DNA of 64,000 bases from Methylocella tundrae (GTDB lineage Bacteria; Pseudomonadota; Alphaproteobacteria; Rhizobiales; Beijerinckiaceae): positions 3,747,501 to 3,811,500 of the forward strand of contig NZ_CP139089.1 in NCBI RefSeq assembly GCF_038024855.1. The letters are read 5' to 3'. The notes under the pieces were generated by a model. That model was not told the origin of the DNA and searched no databases. It worked only from the letters and a program-made list of their open reading frames with translations. The translations under genes and the position numbers were made by a program. Below are positions 1 to 7,938 of this stretch, piece after piece. Position 1 is the first letter of the stretch. Every line of letters begins with the position of its first letter.

Positions 1-1
1 C

Positions 2-352
2 GCCTGGAACGGCACCACGGACACAGCTCGCAGCATCGCCTTCGCCATGCCATTGATCACCCGCGCCCAGGACGTCGTGATTCTGACGGTGCCGGGTCCG
101 GCGCTGCCGGGGCCAAGCGACGAACAATTGGCGAAAAGTCTTCGCCGGCATGGCGCGCAGGCGCGCGTCGGCATCGTCGGCGAGGCCGAGAATTCACCGG
201 CCGCCGCGCTTCTTGAGGCGGCGGCGGCGCTCGGCGCCGATCTTCTCATCAAAGGCGGCTACACGCGCAGCAGGCTGCGTCAGCTCATTTTCGGCAAAGT
301 GACGAGCGAAATACTGGCGGAGGCCAATCTGCCGGTTTTTATGGCGCATTAA
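2..352 (+). CDS. Universal stress protein (UspA family), 5' end cut by window start
   Basis: The frame is open from base 2 (A-W-N-G-T at the edge), so the N-terminal part lies outside the window; 116 residues are visible. They fit the second half of a UspA domain: a beta strand reading VVILTV, an amphipathic helix rich in Ala/Leu (AAALLEAAAALGADLLIKGG) and the terminal block with R-L-R and P-V-F. The Gly-rich ATP motif of UspA (G-x2-G-x9-G-S/T) is incomplete here (GGYTRS, then FGKVT), so ATP binding is uncertain. UspA proteins are cytoplasmic stress proteins, often in tandem-domain form of about 280 residues, which this may be. It converges on the TonB receptor gene. The internal ATG at 47 is probably not the real start. 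Confidence 0.8.
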   Translation, partial: AWNGTTDTARSIAFAMPLITRAQDVVILTVPGPALPGPSDEQLAKSLRRHGAQARVGIVGEAENSPAAALLEAAAALGADLLIKGGYTRSRLRQLIFGKVTSEILAEANLPVFMAH

Positions 353-362
353 AGGAAGGCGG

Positions 363-395
363 CGCGGGATCGAGCCGAAAGCGCTTTTTCCCGCG
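363..395. terminator. Possible bidirectional hairpin between uspA and the TonB receptor
   Basis: CGCGGGA (363-369) pairs with TCCCGCG (389-395), a 7-bp perfect stem with a 19-nt loop that contains TTTTT. It sits between two convergent stop codons (352 and 401), the place for a shared terminator. The loop is long and there is no clean U tract on either side, so this is a weak call. Confidence 0.3.
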
Positions 396-400
396 GCGCT

Positions 401-2749
401 TCAGAAGGTCATTTTGGCGGTGAGGACGGCCGATCGCCCCGGCCCCGGCGTCGCCGAGCCGTAGCCTGAAATCGTCTCGAAGTTTTTCGTGTCGGCGATA
501 TTGTAAATGTTCGCCTGCACCGAGAAATGTTCGTCGATTTTATATGATCCGAACAGGTCGAAGCGCCAGTAACCCGGGACCCACCCGGTGTTGGCGGAAT
601 TGGTGTAGCGCGAGTCGACGAAATAGGCGCTGGCGCCGGCGGTTAACGCGGCGGTGATGGCGTAGCTGCTTGTCACTGTAAAGGTGTTGCGCGGCACGTT
701 GGGAAGCTTATTGCCGGGAGGCGAGATGAAGGCGCCGGCGGCTGTCGTTCCGCTGGCGAGCACCCTGCCGTCCATATAGGTGTAGCCGCCGAAAATGCTC
801 CAGGCGTCGGTGATCTTGCCGGCGACGCCGATCTCGCCGCCCTGAACCCGCGTTTTGCCGATCTGCGCATAAAGGCCCGCCGCGGCGTTGACGGTTTCGA
901 CGGCGTTTTCCTGCGTCACCTGAAACAGAGCGCCTGTCAGGCTAAGGCGGCTTTCGAGCAAGTCGATCTTGGCGCCAAGCTCCATGTTTTGATTGGTGGT
1001 CGGTTGCAGGTTCTGCTGGCCGCCCGAGAGGGTCAAAAACTCGCTCGAAGGGTCGAAGGACGTTCCATAGACGTAATAGATGCTGGCGTTCGGGACCGGA
1101 TGGAACACGCCGCCGGCGCGCCAGCTCAGAAAATTCGTGTCACTGTTTATGTTGTAGGGGGTCGCCGCATTGACTTGCGAGATGAAGACCTTGCTGCCGG
1201 TGTTCACCGTCCCGTAATTCTGCCAGATTTTGAAATCGTCGAAACGCAGGCCTCCGAGAACTTCAAAATATGGACCGATCTTGACCTGATCATTCGCGTA
1301 GACGCCGATCGTTCGACCGAGGGAGTATTGATCTGTGCTGGTCGGATTGGGGTAGCCGGGATTGACCGGGTAGGGATTGGGTTCGCCGATGTTGACGCGA
1401 TCGCCGCCGATGATGTTGGTGCGATATTGATCCCGCGTCTCCTGCGACAGTTCGAGGCCGGCGAGGATCGTATGGCGCAGGAAGCCTGTATCGAAATGCC
1501 CGACGAGATCGCTTTGATTGGTGAGCAGCGAATTTTGTGTGTGGTTCTGAAAATCATTCGTATTTTGATAGTAAAGACTGTCGAGCGGGAAATTGAACAA
1601 TTGGGCGCTGGTCAGCGCGCTGCCGCCGACGGCGGTTGCATATGGAACGCCGGTGTTGGTTTGCACGCCGCGGATGCGGACGAAGCGGTCGACGTAGGAA
1701 TAGCGCGTGACGTTGCTGCCCTGCCAATCGGCGTTGAAGTCATGTTCGATGCGGGCGGTGACGATGTTGACGCTGACTTTTTCGGCGTCGGAAAAGCCGC
1801 TGCTCAATCGGCCATAATAAGTGTTGGCGGCGACCGGCGCCGGCTTGCCGTAGGGCGTGCCGAAATAGGCCGCCGGCAGAAGGGGAATGCCGTAATCGGG
1901 GATATTGTCGTCCCGCTGATAGACGTAGCTGAGCGTGACCCGCGTGTCCTGGGTCATGTTCATCGTGATCGAAGGCGCGACGCCGATGCGCTTCGTATTG
2001 ATATGGTCGCGACCGGCGACATCGGTGTCGTTGCCGAGCAGAATGATGCGCGCGGCCGTATCGGCGAATGTGCGGTTGATGTCGGCGGTGACGCGGGCGC
2101 CGGGAGCCGTGTAGCCCGACATTTCGACGGTCGTGAAATTCGTGAAGACCGGCAGCTTGCTCGTCATGTTGATGACGCCGCCGGTTGAGCCGCGGCCGAA
2201 CAGGAATGACGCCGGGCCCTTTAGCACCTCTATTTCCTGGATGCTGAATGTGTCGCGCGTGTACCAGCCTGGATCGCGCACGCCGTCGCGGTAGAAATCA
2301 TTGCGCGCCGTATAGCCGTGGATCGAGACATTATCACCCTGCGTGCCGCCCTCGCCGCCAAAGAAGGTGACGCCCGGCACATTGTGCAGCGCCTCGACCA
2401 CGGTGGAATCCTTCTGGTCCTGAATGAGCTGCTGCGGGACGACGGTGATGCTTTGCGGGGTGTCGAGGATCGGCGTCGCAATGCGCTTCAGGCCGAGCGT
2501 GCGCGGATTGTAATCGGAGCCGCCGCCCTGGCCCTGGCCGCTCACGTCGACCTGTTCAAGCGCAATCGGGTCTCCCTCCGGGGCTGCGGCGTCCTGCGCG
2601 AACGCCGCGTCCGCGAGCATGACTGAAGCAAGGCTGACGGCGGCGTGCGCGATGGGCCGCCGCGCCTTGGCTAGAATGAATCCAGAAGTAGAACTGGATT
2701 GGGGCTTGCGCTGGGAGCCGGATAATTCAGATACAGGCCCTGTGATCAT
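401..2749 (-). CDS. TonB-dependent siderophore receptor (Fiu/FhuE type)
   Basis: A 782-residue outer-membrane gated channel that imports a ferric chelate using TonB energy. The N-terminal leader is long and ends near A-F-A-Q (about residue 51). A TonB-box-like stretch IALEQVDVSG follows at about 62-71, then the plug domain (about 90-210) with TPQSITVVP, the VEVLKGP-type motif (EVLKGPASFLFG) and RGSTGGVINM, then a 22-strand-type barrel ending in Phe (AKMTF). The start is placed at 2749 because GGGAG lies 8 nt upstream; an in-frame ATG at 2764 would sit on that ribosome site. It diverges from the PepSY-piuC-exbBD-tonB genes, and an Irr-like palindrome lies 24 bp upstream. The substrate cannot be read from sequence; iron is the default, another metallophore is possible. 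Confidence 0.93.
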   Translation of the reverse strand: MITGPVSELSGSQRKPQSSSTSGFILAKARRPIAHAAVSLASVMLADAAFAQDAAAPEGDPIALEQVDVSGQGQGGGSDYNPRTLGLKRIATPILDTPQSITVVPQQLIQDQKDSTVVEALHNVPGVTFFGGEGGTQGDNVSIHGYTARNDFYRDGVRDPGWYTRDTFSIQEIEVLKGPASFLFGRGSTGGVINMTSKLPVFTNFTTVEMSGYTAPGARVTADINRTFADTAARIILLGNDTDVAGRDHINTKRIGVAPSITMNMTQDTRVTLSYVYQRDDNIPDYGIPLLPAAYFGTPYGKPAPVAANTYYGRLSSGFSDAEKVSVNIVTARIEHDFNADWQGSNVTRYSYVDRFVRIRGVQTNTGVPYATAVGGSALTSAQLFNFPLDSLYYQNTNDFQNHTQNSLLTNQSDLVGHFDTGFLRHTILAGLELSQETRDQYRTNIIGGDRVNIGEPNPYPVNPGYPNPTSTDQYSLGRTIGVYANDQVKIGPYFEVLGGLRFDDFKIWQNYGTVNTGSKVFISQVNAATPYNINSDTNFLSWRAGGVFHPVPNASIYYVYGTSFDPSSEFLTLSGGQQNLQPTTNQNMELGAKIDLLESRLSLTGALFQVTQENAVETVNAAAGLYAQIGKTRVQGGEIGVAGKITDAWSIFGGYTYMDGRVLASGTTAAGAFISPPGNKLPNVPRNTFTVTSSYAITAALTAGASAYFVDSRYTNSANTGWVPGYWRFDLFGSYKIDEHFSVQANIYNIADTKNFETISGYGSATPGPGRSAVLTAKMTF

Positions 2750-2772
2750 GATGAAGACTCCCATATATCTAG

Positions 2773-2789
2773 TTTAGATTTGATCTAAT
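2773..2789. promoter_or_regulatory. Irr (ICE)-box-like palindrome 1, receptor side
   Basis: TTTAGATTTGATCTAAT is an inverted repeat (TTAGA / TCTAA around TTTGA). Against the rhizobial Irr consensus as I recall it, TTTAGAA-N3-TTCTAAA, 11 of 14 defined bases match. It lies 24 bp upstream of the receptor start (2749) in an AT-rich stretch (2765-2900) that contrasts with the GC-rich surroundings. Irr controls iron genes in Hyphomicrobiales, which fits a siderophore receptor. The consensus is from memory and no scan was run. Confidence 0.55.
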
Positions 2790-2855
2790 GTATATACTTA
2801 CAAATATTACTATCATCTCAGCAAATGAGTCGCAATAAAACCGTGTAACTTTCAA

Positions 2856-2872
2856 ATTAGAACAATTGTAAA
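2856..2872. promoter_or_regulatory. Irr (ICE)-box-like palindrome 2 plus -10 box, PepSY operon side
   Basis: ATTAGAACAATTGTAAA matches 12 of 14 defined bases of the remembered Irr consensus TTTAGAA-N3-TTCTAAA. A consensus -10 hexamer TATAAT lies at 2895-2900, 49 bp before the PepSY start at 2949, so the palindrome would cover or abut the -35 region. No good -35 hexamer is visible at 17 bp, which is common for activated or tightly controlled promoters. Binding here would control the whole plus-strand PepSY-piuC-exbB-exbD-tonB set. Confidence 0.55.
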
Positions 2873-2948
2873 CAAGGAGTAGCTTGATTTTCGATATAAT
2901 AAACTGATACTGAGCCCGTATTGATTTCCAGGGACTCGCGACAACATC

Positions 2949-4094
2949 ATGGTTCGTCCATTTCTCAGCCGGTCGATATGGCGCCGGATCCATCTCTGGC
3001 TTGGTTTTGGATTGGCCTTTCTGATGGTTCCGATCGGCCTTACCGGCGTCGTCCTCGTTTTTGCGCCGGAGGTGGATCGCTGGGTCTTTCCGTCCCGCTA
3101 CGCGGTGACGGGCGCAGTGGCGGGTCAGCCGGCCGGCGTCTATCTCGGCAGCGCGGCGGCGGCCGCTTCAGGCGCGCGCGTCATGGTCCTGCGCTGGCCT
3201 CGGATGGAGGGGGCGCCTGTCACCGTTCTGCTGCGCGGCGGCGCTTTTGCCGATCAGGCGCGCCTCGCCTATCTCGATCCGCCGACCGGCCGCGTTCTCG
3301 ACATCGCCGATCTCCGCGGGGGGCTCATTGGCCTCGCGCATGCGCTGCACGCCAATCTGATGCTTCCCCCTTCCTTCGGGAGGCAGATTGTCGGCTGGGC
3401 AGGCGCCGCGCTTCTGACGATGGTGCTGACAGGCCTCTGGCTCTGGCGCCGGCCGTCTGTCGGCTTTCTCCGGCTGCTGCGCTGGCGGCGCGGTCCAGCG
3501 CTGAGTTCAAACCTCCATCATATGATGGGCTTCTGGATCGCCGCGCCTTTGGGGGCGATGGCGCTTACCGGCGTCACGCTCGGCTTTCCGGTGGCGACGC
3601 GCGCGACGATCAGCCTTTTCGCCGAGGTCGCGCCACAGGCGCCGCGTCCGGCCTCCGGCGGCTCGATGCGCCAGCCTTTGCAGGATCCGCAGCGCGTGGT
3701 GGATCTCGCGATGCAGACCGGCGAAGGATTGAAGCCGGTCTCGCTGACGCCGCCGACGCTTCAAGGAAAATTCTGGCGCGTGACGGCGGCGACGCGGACC
3801 GGCGCGACGCAGACCGTGCTCGTCGATGACGCATCCGGGGCCGTCACCGTTCAGGCCATCGCGGCGGGCGACGGGCTCCTCGCTTTGCTGCGGCGCATTC
3901 ATGAGGGCCGATCGCATGGCCCGGTCTGGAGCTTGATCGTCGTCGTTTGCGGCTTTGCGCCGACGCTGTTTTTTGCGACCGGGCTTTTGATGTGGCTGTG
4001 TCGCCGCCAGTCGACAACGCAAGCCCTGCTTTCCGCGCAGAAGGGCGCGCGGCGCGCCGCGTCCGACCTCTCCTCCCTCGAACCACGAGGCTGA
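2949..4094 (+). CDS. PepSY-associated membrane protein (PiuB-like)
   Basis: A 381-residue inner-membrane protein with about four membrane segments: near 12-35 ([20 protein letters not shown]), 140-162, 190-215 and a C-terminal one ([20 protein letters not shown]). Periplasmic loops between them carry PepSY-type beta structure. Histidines sit at the membrane ends ([30 protein letters not shown]), as in family members thought to carry haem and reduce ferric siderophores. Family members are typically encoded beside TonB receptors and PiuC, as here. The stop codon is 1 nt before the piuC start, so the two are co-transcribed. Reduction of an imported chelate is an inference from family and context. 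Confidence 0.88.
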   Translation: MVRPFLSRSIWRRIHLWLGFGLAFLMVPIGLTGVVLVFAPEVDRWVFPSRYAVTGAVAGQPAGVYLGSAAAAASGARVMVLRWPRMEGAPVTVLLRGGAFADQARLAYLDPPTGRVLDIADLRGGLIGLAHALHANLMLPPSFGRQIVGWAGAALLTMVLTGLWLWRRPSVGFLRLLRWRRGPALSSNLHHMMGFWIAAPLGAMALTGVTLGFPVATRATISLFAEVAPQAPRPASGGSMRQPLQDPQRVVDLAMQTGEGLKPVSLTPPTLQGKFWRVTAATRTGATQTVLVDDASGAVTVQAIAAGDGLLALLRRIHEGRSHGPVWSLIVVVCGFAPTLFFATGLLMWLCRRQSTTQALLSAQKGARRAASDLSSLEPRG

Positions 4095-4095
4095 C

Positions 4096-4776
4096 ATGAT
4101 CGTTCACATCGAAAACATTCTCGACAAGGATCAACTTGCGCGCTGTCGTGAGGCGATGCGGCGCGCCGCCTGGGTCGACGGGCGCGTCACGGCGGGTCAC
4201 CAGTCGCGGCAGGTGAAAAACAATCTGCAATTGCCGGAGGGCGGCGCCGAACATCAGGAACTCGGCGTCATGATCATGCGCGCCCTGCATCGTTCCCCTC
4301 TTTTCATCTCGGCGGCGCTGCCGCATACGGTCTTTCCGCCGTTGTTCAACCGCTATGAGAGCGGAATGGGATTTGGGCTTCACGTCGATAACGCCATCCG
4401 GCAATCGGCGGATGGCGGGGTCCGCATCCGCACCGACATATCGGCGACCCTGTTCCTCAGCGACCCGGACGAATATGACGGCGGCGAATTGATTATCGAA
4501 GACACTTACGGCAATCACTCGGTCAAACTTCCGGCCGGCGATCTCATCGTCTATCCCGCCGACAGCCGGCATGAGGTCGCGCCGATTACGCGGGGAGGGC
4601 GCGTCGCATCCTTCTTCTGGATTCAGAGCCTCATTCCCGATAAGACACGGCGCTCCATTCTGTTCGAACTCGACGCCGCGATCATTCAATTGACGCGCGA
4701 CGTCCCGGGAAATCCGGCGCTGGTCTCATTGACTGCGACTTATCATAATTTGCTTCGGCAATGGTCCGAGGTGTAA
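4096..4776 (+). CDS. piuC: Fe(II)/2-oxoglutarate-dependent dioxygenase, PiuC/YbiX family
   Basis: A 226-residue PKHD-type hydroxylase. The facial triad is intact: H96 and D98 (in GLHVDNA) and H159 (SRHEVAP), followed by the 2-oxoglutarate-binding R169 (GGRVASFF). Length and order match YbiX/PiuC. These cytoplasmic enzymes co-occur with catecholate receptors such as Fiu and are thought to process imported siderophore or adjust iron status; the substrate is unknown. The start ATG at 4096 has GAGG 6 nt upstream, inside the end of the PepSY gene. The next gene, exbB, begins 158 bp later with its own ribosome site. Confidence 0.93.
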   Translation: MIVHIENILDKDQLARCREAMRRAAWVDGRVTAGHQSRQVKNNLQLPEGGAEHQELGVMIMRALHRSPLFISAALPHTVFPPLFNRYESGMGFGLHVDNAIRQSADGGVRIRTDISATLFLSDPDEYDGGELIIEDTYGNHSVKLPAGDLIVYPADSRHEVAPITRGGRVASFFWIQSLIPDKTRRSILFELDAAIIQLTRDVPGNPALVSLTATYHNLLRQWSEV

Positions 4777-4901
4777 GTTTATCGCCCGCTCTGCAAGGAT
4801 GGCCGGGTCATAGCTTCGCATTGTTATTTGGGAGCCTGCATGATGTGCTGGCTTGGGATGTCCGCCGATCCGACCAGAATTGGGTCATGCGCCTTCAACC
4901 G

Positions 4902-4936
4902 GGAATTATTCTATACTCTGGGAGGAATTATTCTAT
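4902..4936 (+). repeat. 13-bp direct repeat spanning the exbB ribosome site
   Basis: GGAATTATTCTAT occurs at 4902-4914 and again at 4924-4936, a period of 22 bp (two helical turns). The second copy starts within the ribosome site GGAGG (4921-4925) and ends inside the exbB start codon region (ATGATG at 4935-4940). TATACT at 4912-4917 resembles a -10 box but would place transcription start on the ribosome site. It may be an operator pair or a recent small duplication; the sequence alone does not decide. Confidence 0.5.
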
Positions 4937-5951
4937 GATGTCGGCCGAAAATAACATGAGGCTTAGATCAGCAGCTTGGCCCTCCATTGATCGTTCCCGC
5001 AAGGTTCTCGCAGCGGCGGCCCTGACTTTAGGCCTGTGCGCAGGATCGGCGCTGGCGCAAACGCCGGCCGGGACGATCGATCCCGCGGTGGCCGTTCCTG
5101 CTCCAACCGCGGAGTCTGCGCCTTCGGCCGCCGCGGCGGTGGAATCCCCCCAAGGCGCGAAGGCGGCCGGCGAATCCGTCAGGCTTGCGCCCCCTGCCGA
5201 TGCATCTTTGCCGTCGGCCCTGCCGAACGATCTCTCGCCATGGGGCATGTTCCTCCACGCTAATTTGATCGTGAAGCTGGTCATGTCGGGGCTCGCCTTT
5301 GCTTCGCTCGTCACCTGGACGATCTGGCTGGCGAAAACCCTCGAGCTCTGGACCGCCCAGCGATCAGCGCATCGCGACCTCAAGACGCTCGCCAGCGCCG
5401 CGAGCCTTTCCGCTGCCGAGGCATCCTTCGCAGAGTCCGCCACTCCGGTCGCCCGGTTCGTTCGCGCCGCGGTTGGCGAAGAGGAGCGTTCAAACGGTCT
5501 GCCGGCCGAAGGCGTGAAAGAGCGCGTCGCGGCCTTGCTGTCGCGTCTTGAAGCCCATGCCGGGCGCAAGATGGCGCGCGGCACGGCGATCATCGCGACG
5601 ATCGGTTCGACCGCGCCTTTCGTCGGACTCTTCGGCACGGTCTGGGGCATCATGGACAGCTTCATCGGCATATCAAAGACACACACCACCAATCTCGCCG
5701 TGGTCGCGCCCGGCATCGCCGAAGCCTTGCTCGCAACCGCGACCGGACTTGTCGCCGCCATCCCCGCCGTGATGATTTACAATGGCTTTGCGCGCGCCAT
5801 CACGGGCTACAAGGCGCGGCTCGGCGACGCCTCGGCGGAGGTTCTCCGCCATGTGTCCCGCGATCTCGACCGCCGCGACGCCGACCGGACGCCCGCCGCG
5901 CCCGCAAAGGATGAGGCGCATGTAATCGCCATGCGCCGTTCGGCGGAGTAA
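4935..5951 (+). CDS. exbB: TonB-system energiser ExbB
   Basis: A 338-residue inner-membrane proton-channel subunit of the TonB motor. A signal-peptide-like leader (to about residue 42, ending in A-L-A-Q) and an Ala/Pro-rich stretch precede the MotA/TolQ/ExbB channel domain. Three membrane segments are visible: FASLVTWTIWLAK, the motif region GSTAPFVGLFGTVWGIMDSF, and GIAEALLATATGLVAAIPA. The long N-terminal extension is typical of the alphaproteobacterial ExbB subtype. GGAGG at 4921-4925 selects the start at 4935 over an upstream in-frame ATG at 4761 that overlaps piuC. exbD follows after 4 nt. Confidence 0.95.
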   Translation: MMSAENNMRLRSAAWPSIDRSRKVLAAAALTLGLCAGSALAQTPAGTIDPAVAVPAPTAESAPSAAAAVESPQGAKAAGESVRLAPPADASLPSALPNDLSPWGMFLHANLIVKLVMSGLAFASLVTWTIWLAKTLELWTAQRSAHRDLKTLASAASLSAAEASFAESATPVARFVRAAVGEEERSNGLPAEGVKERVAALLSRLEAHAGRKMARGTAIIATIGSTAPFVGLFGTVWGIMDSFIGISKTHTTNLAVVAPGIAEALLATATGLVAAIPAVMIYNGFARAITGYKARLGDASAEVLRHVSRDLDRRDADRTPAAPAKDEAHVIAMRRSAE

Positions 5952-5955
5952 GCCG

Positions 5956-6411
5956 ATGGCTGTGCGGCTGTCCTCCAGCGACGATGATCTCGAGATCAAT
6001 CACGAGATCAATGTCACGCCTTTTATCGACGTCATCCTCGTCCTTTTGATCATTTTCATGGTCGCCGCGCCGCTGTCGACAGTGGACGTCAATGTCGATC
6101 TGCCGGCCTCCACGGCCGAACCTGCGCAGCGGCCGGACAAGCCTCCGTTTCTGACGATCAAGCCCGATCTGTCGCTCGCGCTCGGGGAAGACCCCGTGAC
6201 GCGGGACGGGCTCGCCGCCGCGCTCGATGCGCAGACGAAGAGCGATAAGGACAGCCGCGTATTCGTGCGCGCCGACAAGAGCGTCTCTTACGGCGACGTG
6301 ATGGGGGCTATGAATCTTCTTCGGGCCGCGGGTTATCTGAAGATCGGGCTCGTCGGCCTCGAGGCTGATTCGGCCGCGCCTTCTGACGCAAAACCAGCGG
6401 GCGCCCATTGA
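5956..6411 (+). CDS. exbD: TonB-system energiser ExbD
   Basis: A 151-residue protein with one N-terminal membrane segment (VTPFIDVILVLLIIFMVAAP) and a periplasmic domain that contacts TonB. D25 in the motif NVTPFIDV is the protonatable residue required for proton-motive function. Length and motif match ExbD/TolR. Its stop TGA shares one base with the tonB start ATG (TGATG at 6409-6413), implying translational coupling. Confidence 0.95.
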   Translation: MAVRLSSSDDDLEINHEINVTPFIDVILVLLIIFMVAAPLSTVDVNVDLPASTAEPAQRPDKPPFLTIKPDLSLALGEDPVTRDGLAAALDAQTKSDKDSRVFVRADKSVSYGDVMGAMNLLRAAGYLKIGLVGLEADSAAPSDAKPAGAH

Positions 6412-7283
6412 TGACGATGCACGTTCATCTCGTTTTGCCGCCGGATGAGAAACCCTCCCGCTGGCGTTGGACTCTCGCGGCGGCGGTGATCGTTCTTGTT
6501 CATGCGGGCCTGTTTTACTGGCTGAGCCGGAGGTTCGAGACGCCGGACCTTGGCGGGACGCCGGAATCCGCGATTCTGATCGAGCTTCCGCCGATGGGGG
6601 TGGCGCAGCCGGCGCCCGTGGCGGAAGTCCCGCCGGGGCCGGAAATGAAGGAGGCGGAGCCGGAGCCGACGCCGGAGCCCCAACCCGAGGCGGCCGAGCC
6701 GCCGCCGGCGCCGCCGGTTCCTGATCTTGCCCCCGCGCCAAAGGCCGACGCGGTGCTGGTTGCGCCGGACAAGCCGGAGCCAAAGCCCATCGTCGAGCCA
6801 AAGCCCAAGGCCGAACCGAAGCCGAAGGTCGAGGCCAAGCCCAAAGTCGAAGCAAAGCCCAAGAAGAAAATAACCGAGGAGCGTCCAAAGCCGGAGACGA
6901 AGCGGGAGCCGGGGCCTCGCGCCGCGCGCACCAGCGCGCCCGCCCGCCAGAGCGCCGGCGCCCCAGGCCAGGCCTCGCAAGGGGCCGCGGGCTCGACCAT
7001 GTCGGCCGGCGCGTGGCGCAGTCTCGTCTCGGCGCAACTCAATCGCAACAAACGCTATCCGCCCTCGGCGCAGGGCGCGAGCGGGGCGGCGACGATCAGT
7101 TTTTCCATCGACCGATCGGGGCGCCTTGTTTCGGCGAGCCTCGTGCGGAGTTCTGGCTCATCCGCCCTAGACTCGGAGGCGGTGGCGATTGCCCATCGCG
7201 CCAGCCCCTTTCCGCCGCCGCCGGCCGACGTTTCCGGGAGCCGCATCACGCTGACCGTGCCGGTCAATTTCCGTCAGCAATGA
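6411..7283 (+). CDS. tonB: Energy transducer TonB
   Basis: A 290-residue protein that carries energy from ExbBD to outer-membrane receptors. One membrane segment lies near the N terminus (LAAAVIVLVHAGLFYWL), then a periplasm-spanning Pro/Glu/Lys region at about 60-175 with many EPKPK repeats, then a C-terminal TonB domain (about 195-290) with YPPSAQ, VSASLVRSSG and FPPPP motifs. The ATG at 6411 is preferred; a TTG at 6408 is also in frame. Linkage to the receptor, exbB and exbD makes this a dedicated TonB system. Confidence 0.94.
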   Translation: MTMHVHLVLPPDEKPSRWRWTLAAAVIVLVHAGLFYWLSRRFETPDLGGTPESAILIELPPMGVAQPAPVAEVPPGPEMKEAEPEPTPEPQPEAAEPPPAPPVPDLAPAPKADAVLVAPDKPEPKPIVEPKPKAEPKPKVEAKPKVEAKPKKKITEERPKPETKREPGPRAARTSAPARQSAGAPGQASQGAAGSTMSAGAWRSLVSAQLNRNKRYPPSAQGASGAATISFSIDRSGRLVSASLVRSSGSSALDSEAVAIAHRASPFPPPPADVSGSRITLTVPVNFRQQ

Positions 7284-7390
7284 CGGGATTGGCTCAATCT
7301 GCGCGTTGCTATAGTCTCTGATACGAGGCTGACCCTCGGCTGAAGGCGGTGTCGATCCTGCCTGAATGCATCGTAAACGGAGTATTAAGA

Positions 7391-7807
7391 ATGCTGGATA
7401 AGAGCTCGATTTTGGCAAAAATCTCCTGCTGCGGTCTGTTGGCGGCTGTGCTTGTCCTGCATTCGGCGCCGGCTGCATTGGCCGCCTCCGATGTGGTGTC
7501 GAAATATGACAAGGATAGCGACAAAACCCTCGATCTCGCCGAGGTGAAGAGCGCTGCGGGCGCGCAATTCGACAAACTGAACAAGGATTCCGACGACACG
7601 CTGGACAGCAAGGAAGTCAAAAGGGTGATCGGCAAGAAAGAGTTCAAGGCGGCGGACCCCGACAATGACGGGACGCTGAGCAAGGACGAATATCTCGCCA
7701 TCGTCGAAGATCTGTTCAAGAAGGCGGACGTCGATAATGAAGGCACGCTCGACGCCAAGGAACTGAAATCAAAGGCCGGGCGCGCCCTGAAGCGCCTCAT
7801 CGACTAG
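7391..7807 (+). CDS. Lanmodulin-type four-EF-hand secreted protein
   Basis: A 138-residue protein with a signal peptide (cleavage near residue 31, A-A-L-A-A) and four EF loops at 40-51 (DKDSDKTLDLAE), 64-75 (NKDSDDTLDSKE), 89-100 (DPDNDGTLSKDE) and 113-124 (DVDNEGTLDAKE). Inter-loop spacings of 12, 13 and 12 residues equal those of Methylorubrum LanM, and the protein aligns with it end to end without gaps, as recalled. LanM features present: Thr7 in all loops, Asp at position 9 in three loops, and Pro at position 2, but only in EF3. LanM binds lanthanides with very high affinity in the periplasm of methylotrophs. Metal preference of this divergent form is unknown. GGAG lies 8 nt upstream of ATG 7391. 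It follows tonB by 107 bp. Confidence 0.82.
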   Translation: MLDKSSILAKISCCGLLAAVLVLHSAPAALAASDVVSKYDKDSDKTLDLAEVKSAAGAQFDKLNKDSDDTLDSKEVKRVIGKKEFKAADPDNDGTLSKDEYLAIVEDLFKKADVDNEGTLDAKELKSKAGRALKRLID

Positions 7808-7824
7808 TTGGGCCGCCAATTTGT

Positions 7825-7848
7825 CCAGACGGCGTTCACGCCGTCTGG
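7825..7848 (+). terminator. Hairpin terminator after the lanmodulin homologue
   Basis: CCAGACGGCG (7825-7834), loop TTCA, CGCCGTCTGG (7839-7848): a perfect 10-bp stem with a tetraloop, 17 bp after the stop codon. There is no T run after it, so termination may be Rho-assisted or the hairpin may protect the 3' end. Confidence 0.6.
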
Positions 7849-7938
7849 CTCCGTCTCTCCAGATTGTCGCGTTGATCAGAGCAAAGGCCTGCAGCCCCGG
7901 CGCGCGCTCTGGATGTTGTCCATTTGTTCTCAATTTTT

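Noticed and set aside
989..2188. 399-codon plus-strand frame opposite the TonB receptor
   Set aside because: It lies wholly antisense to a clear receptor gene, has no ribosome site and a composition typical of the complement of high-GC coding DNA.
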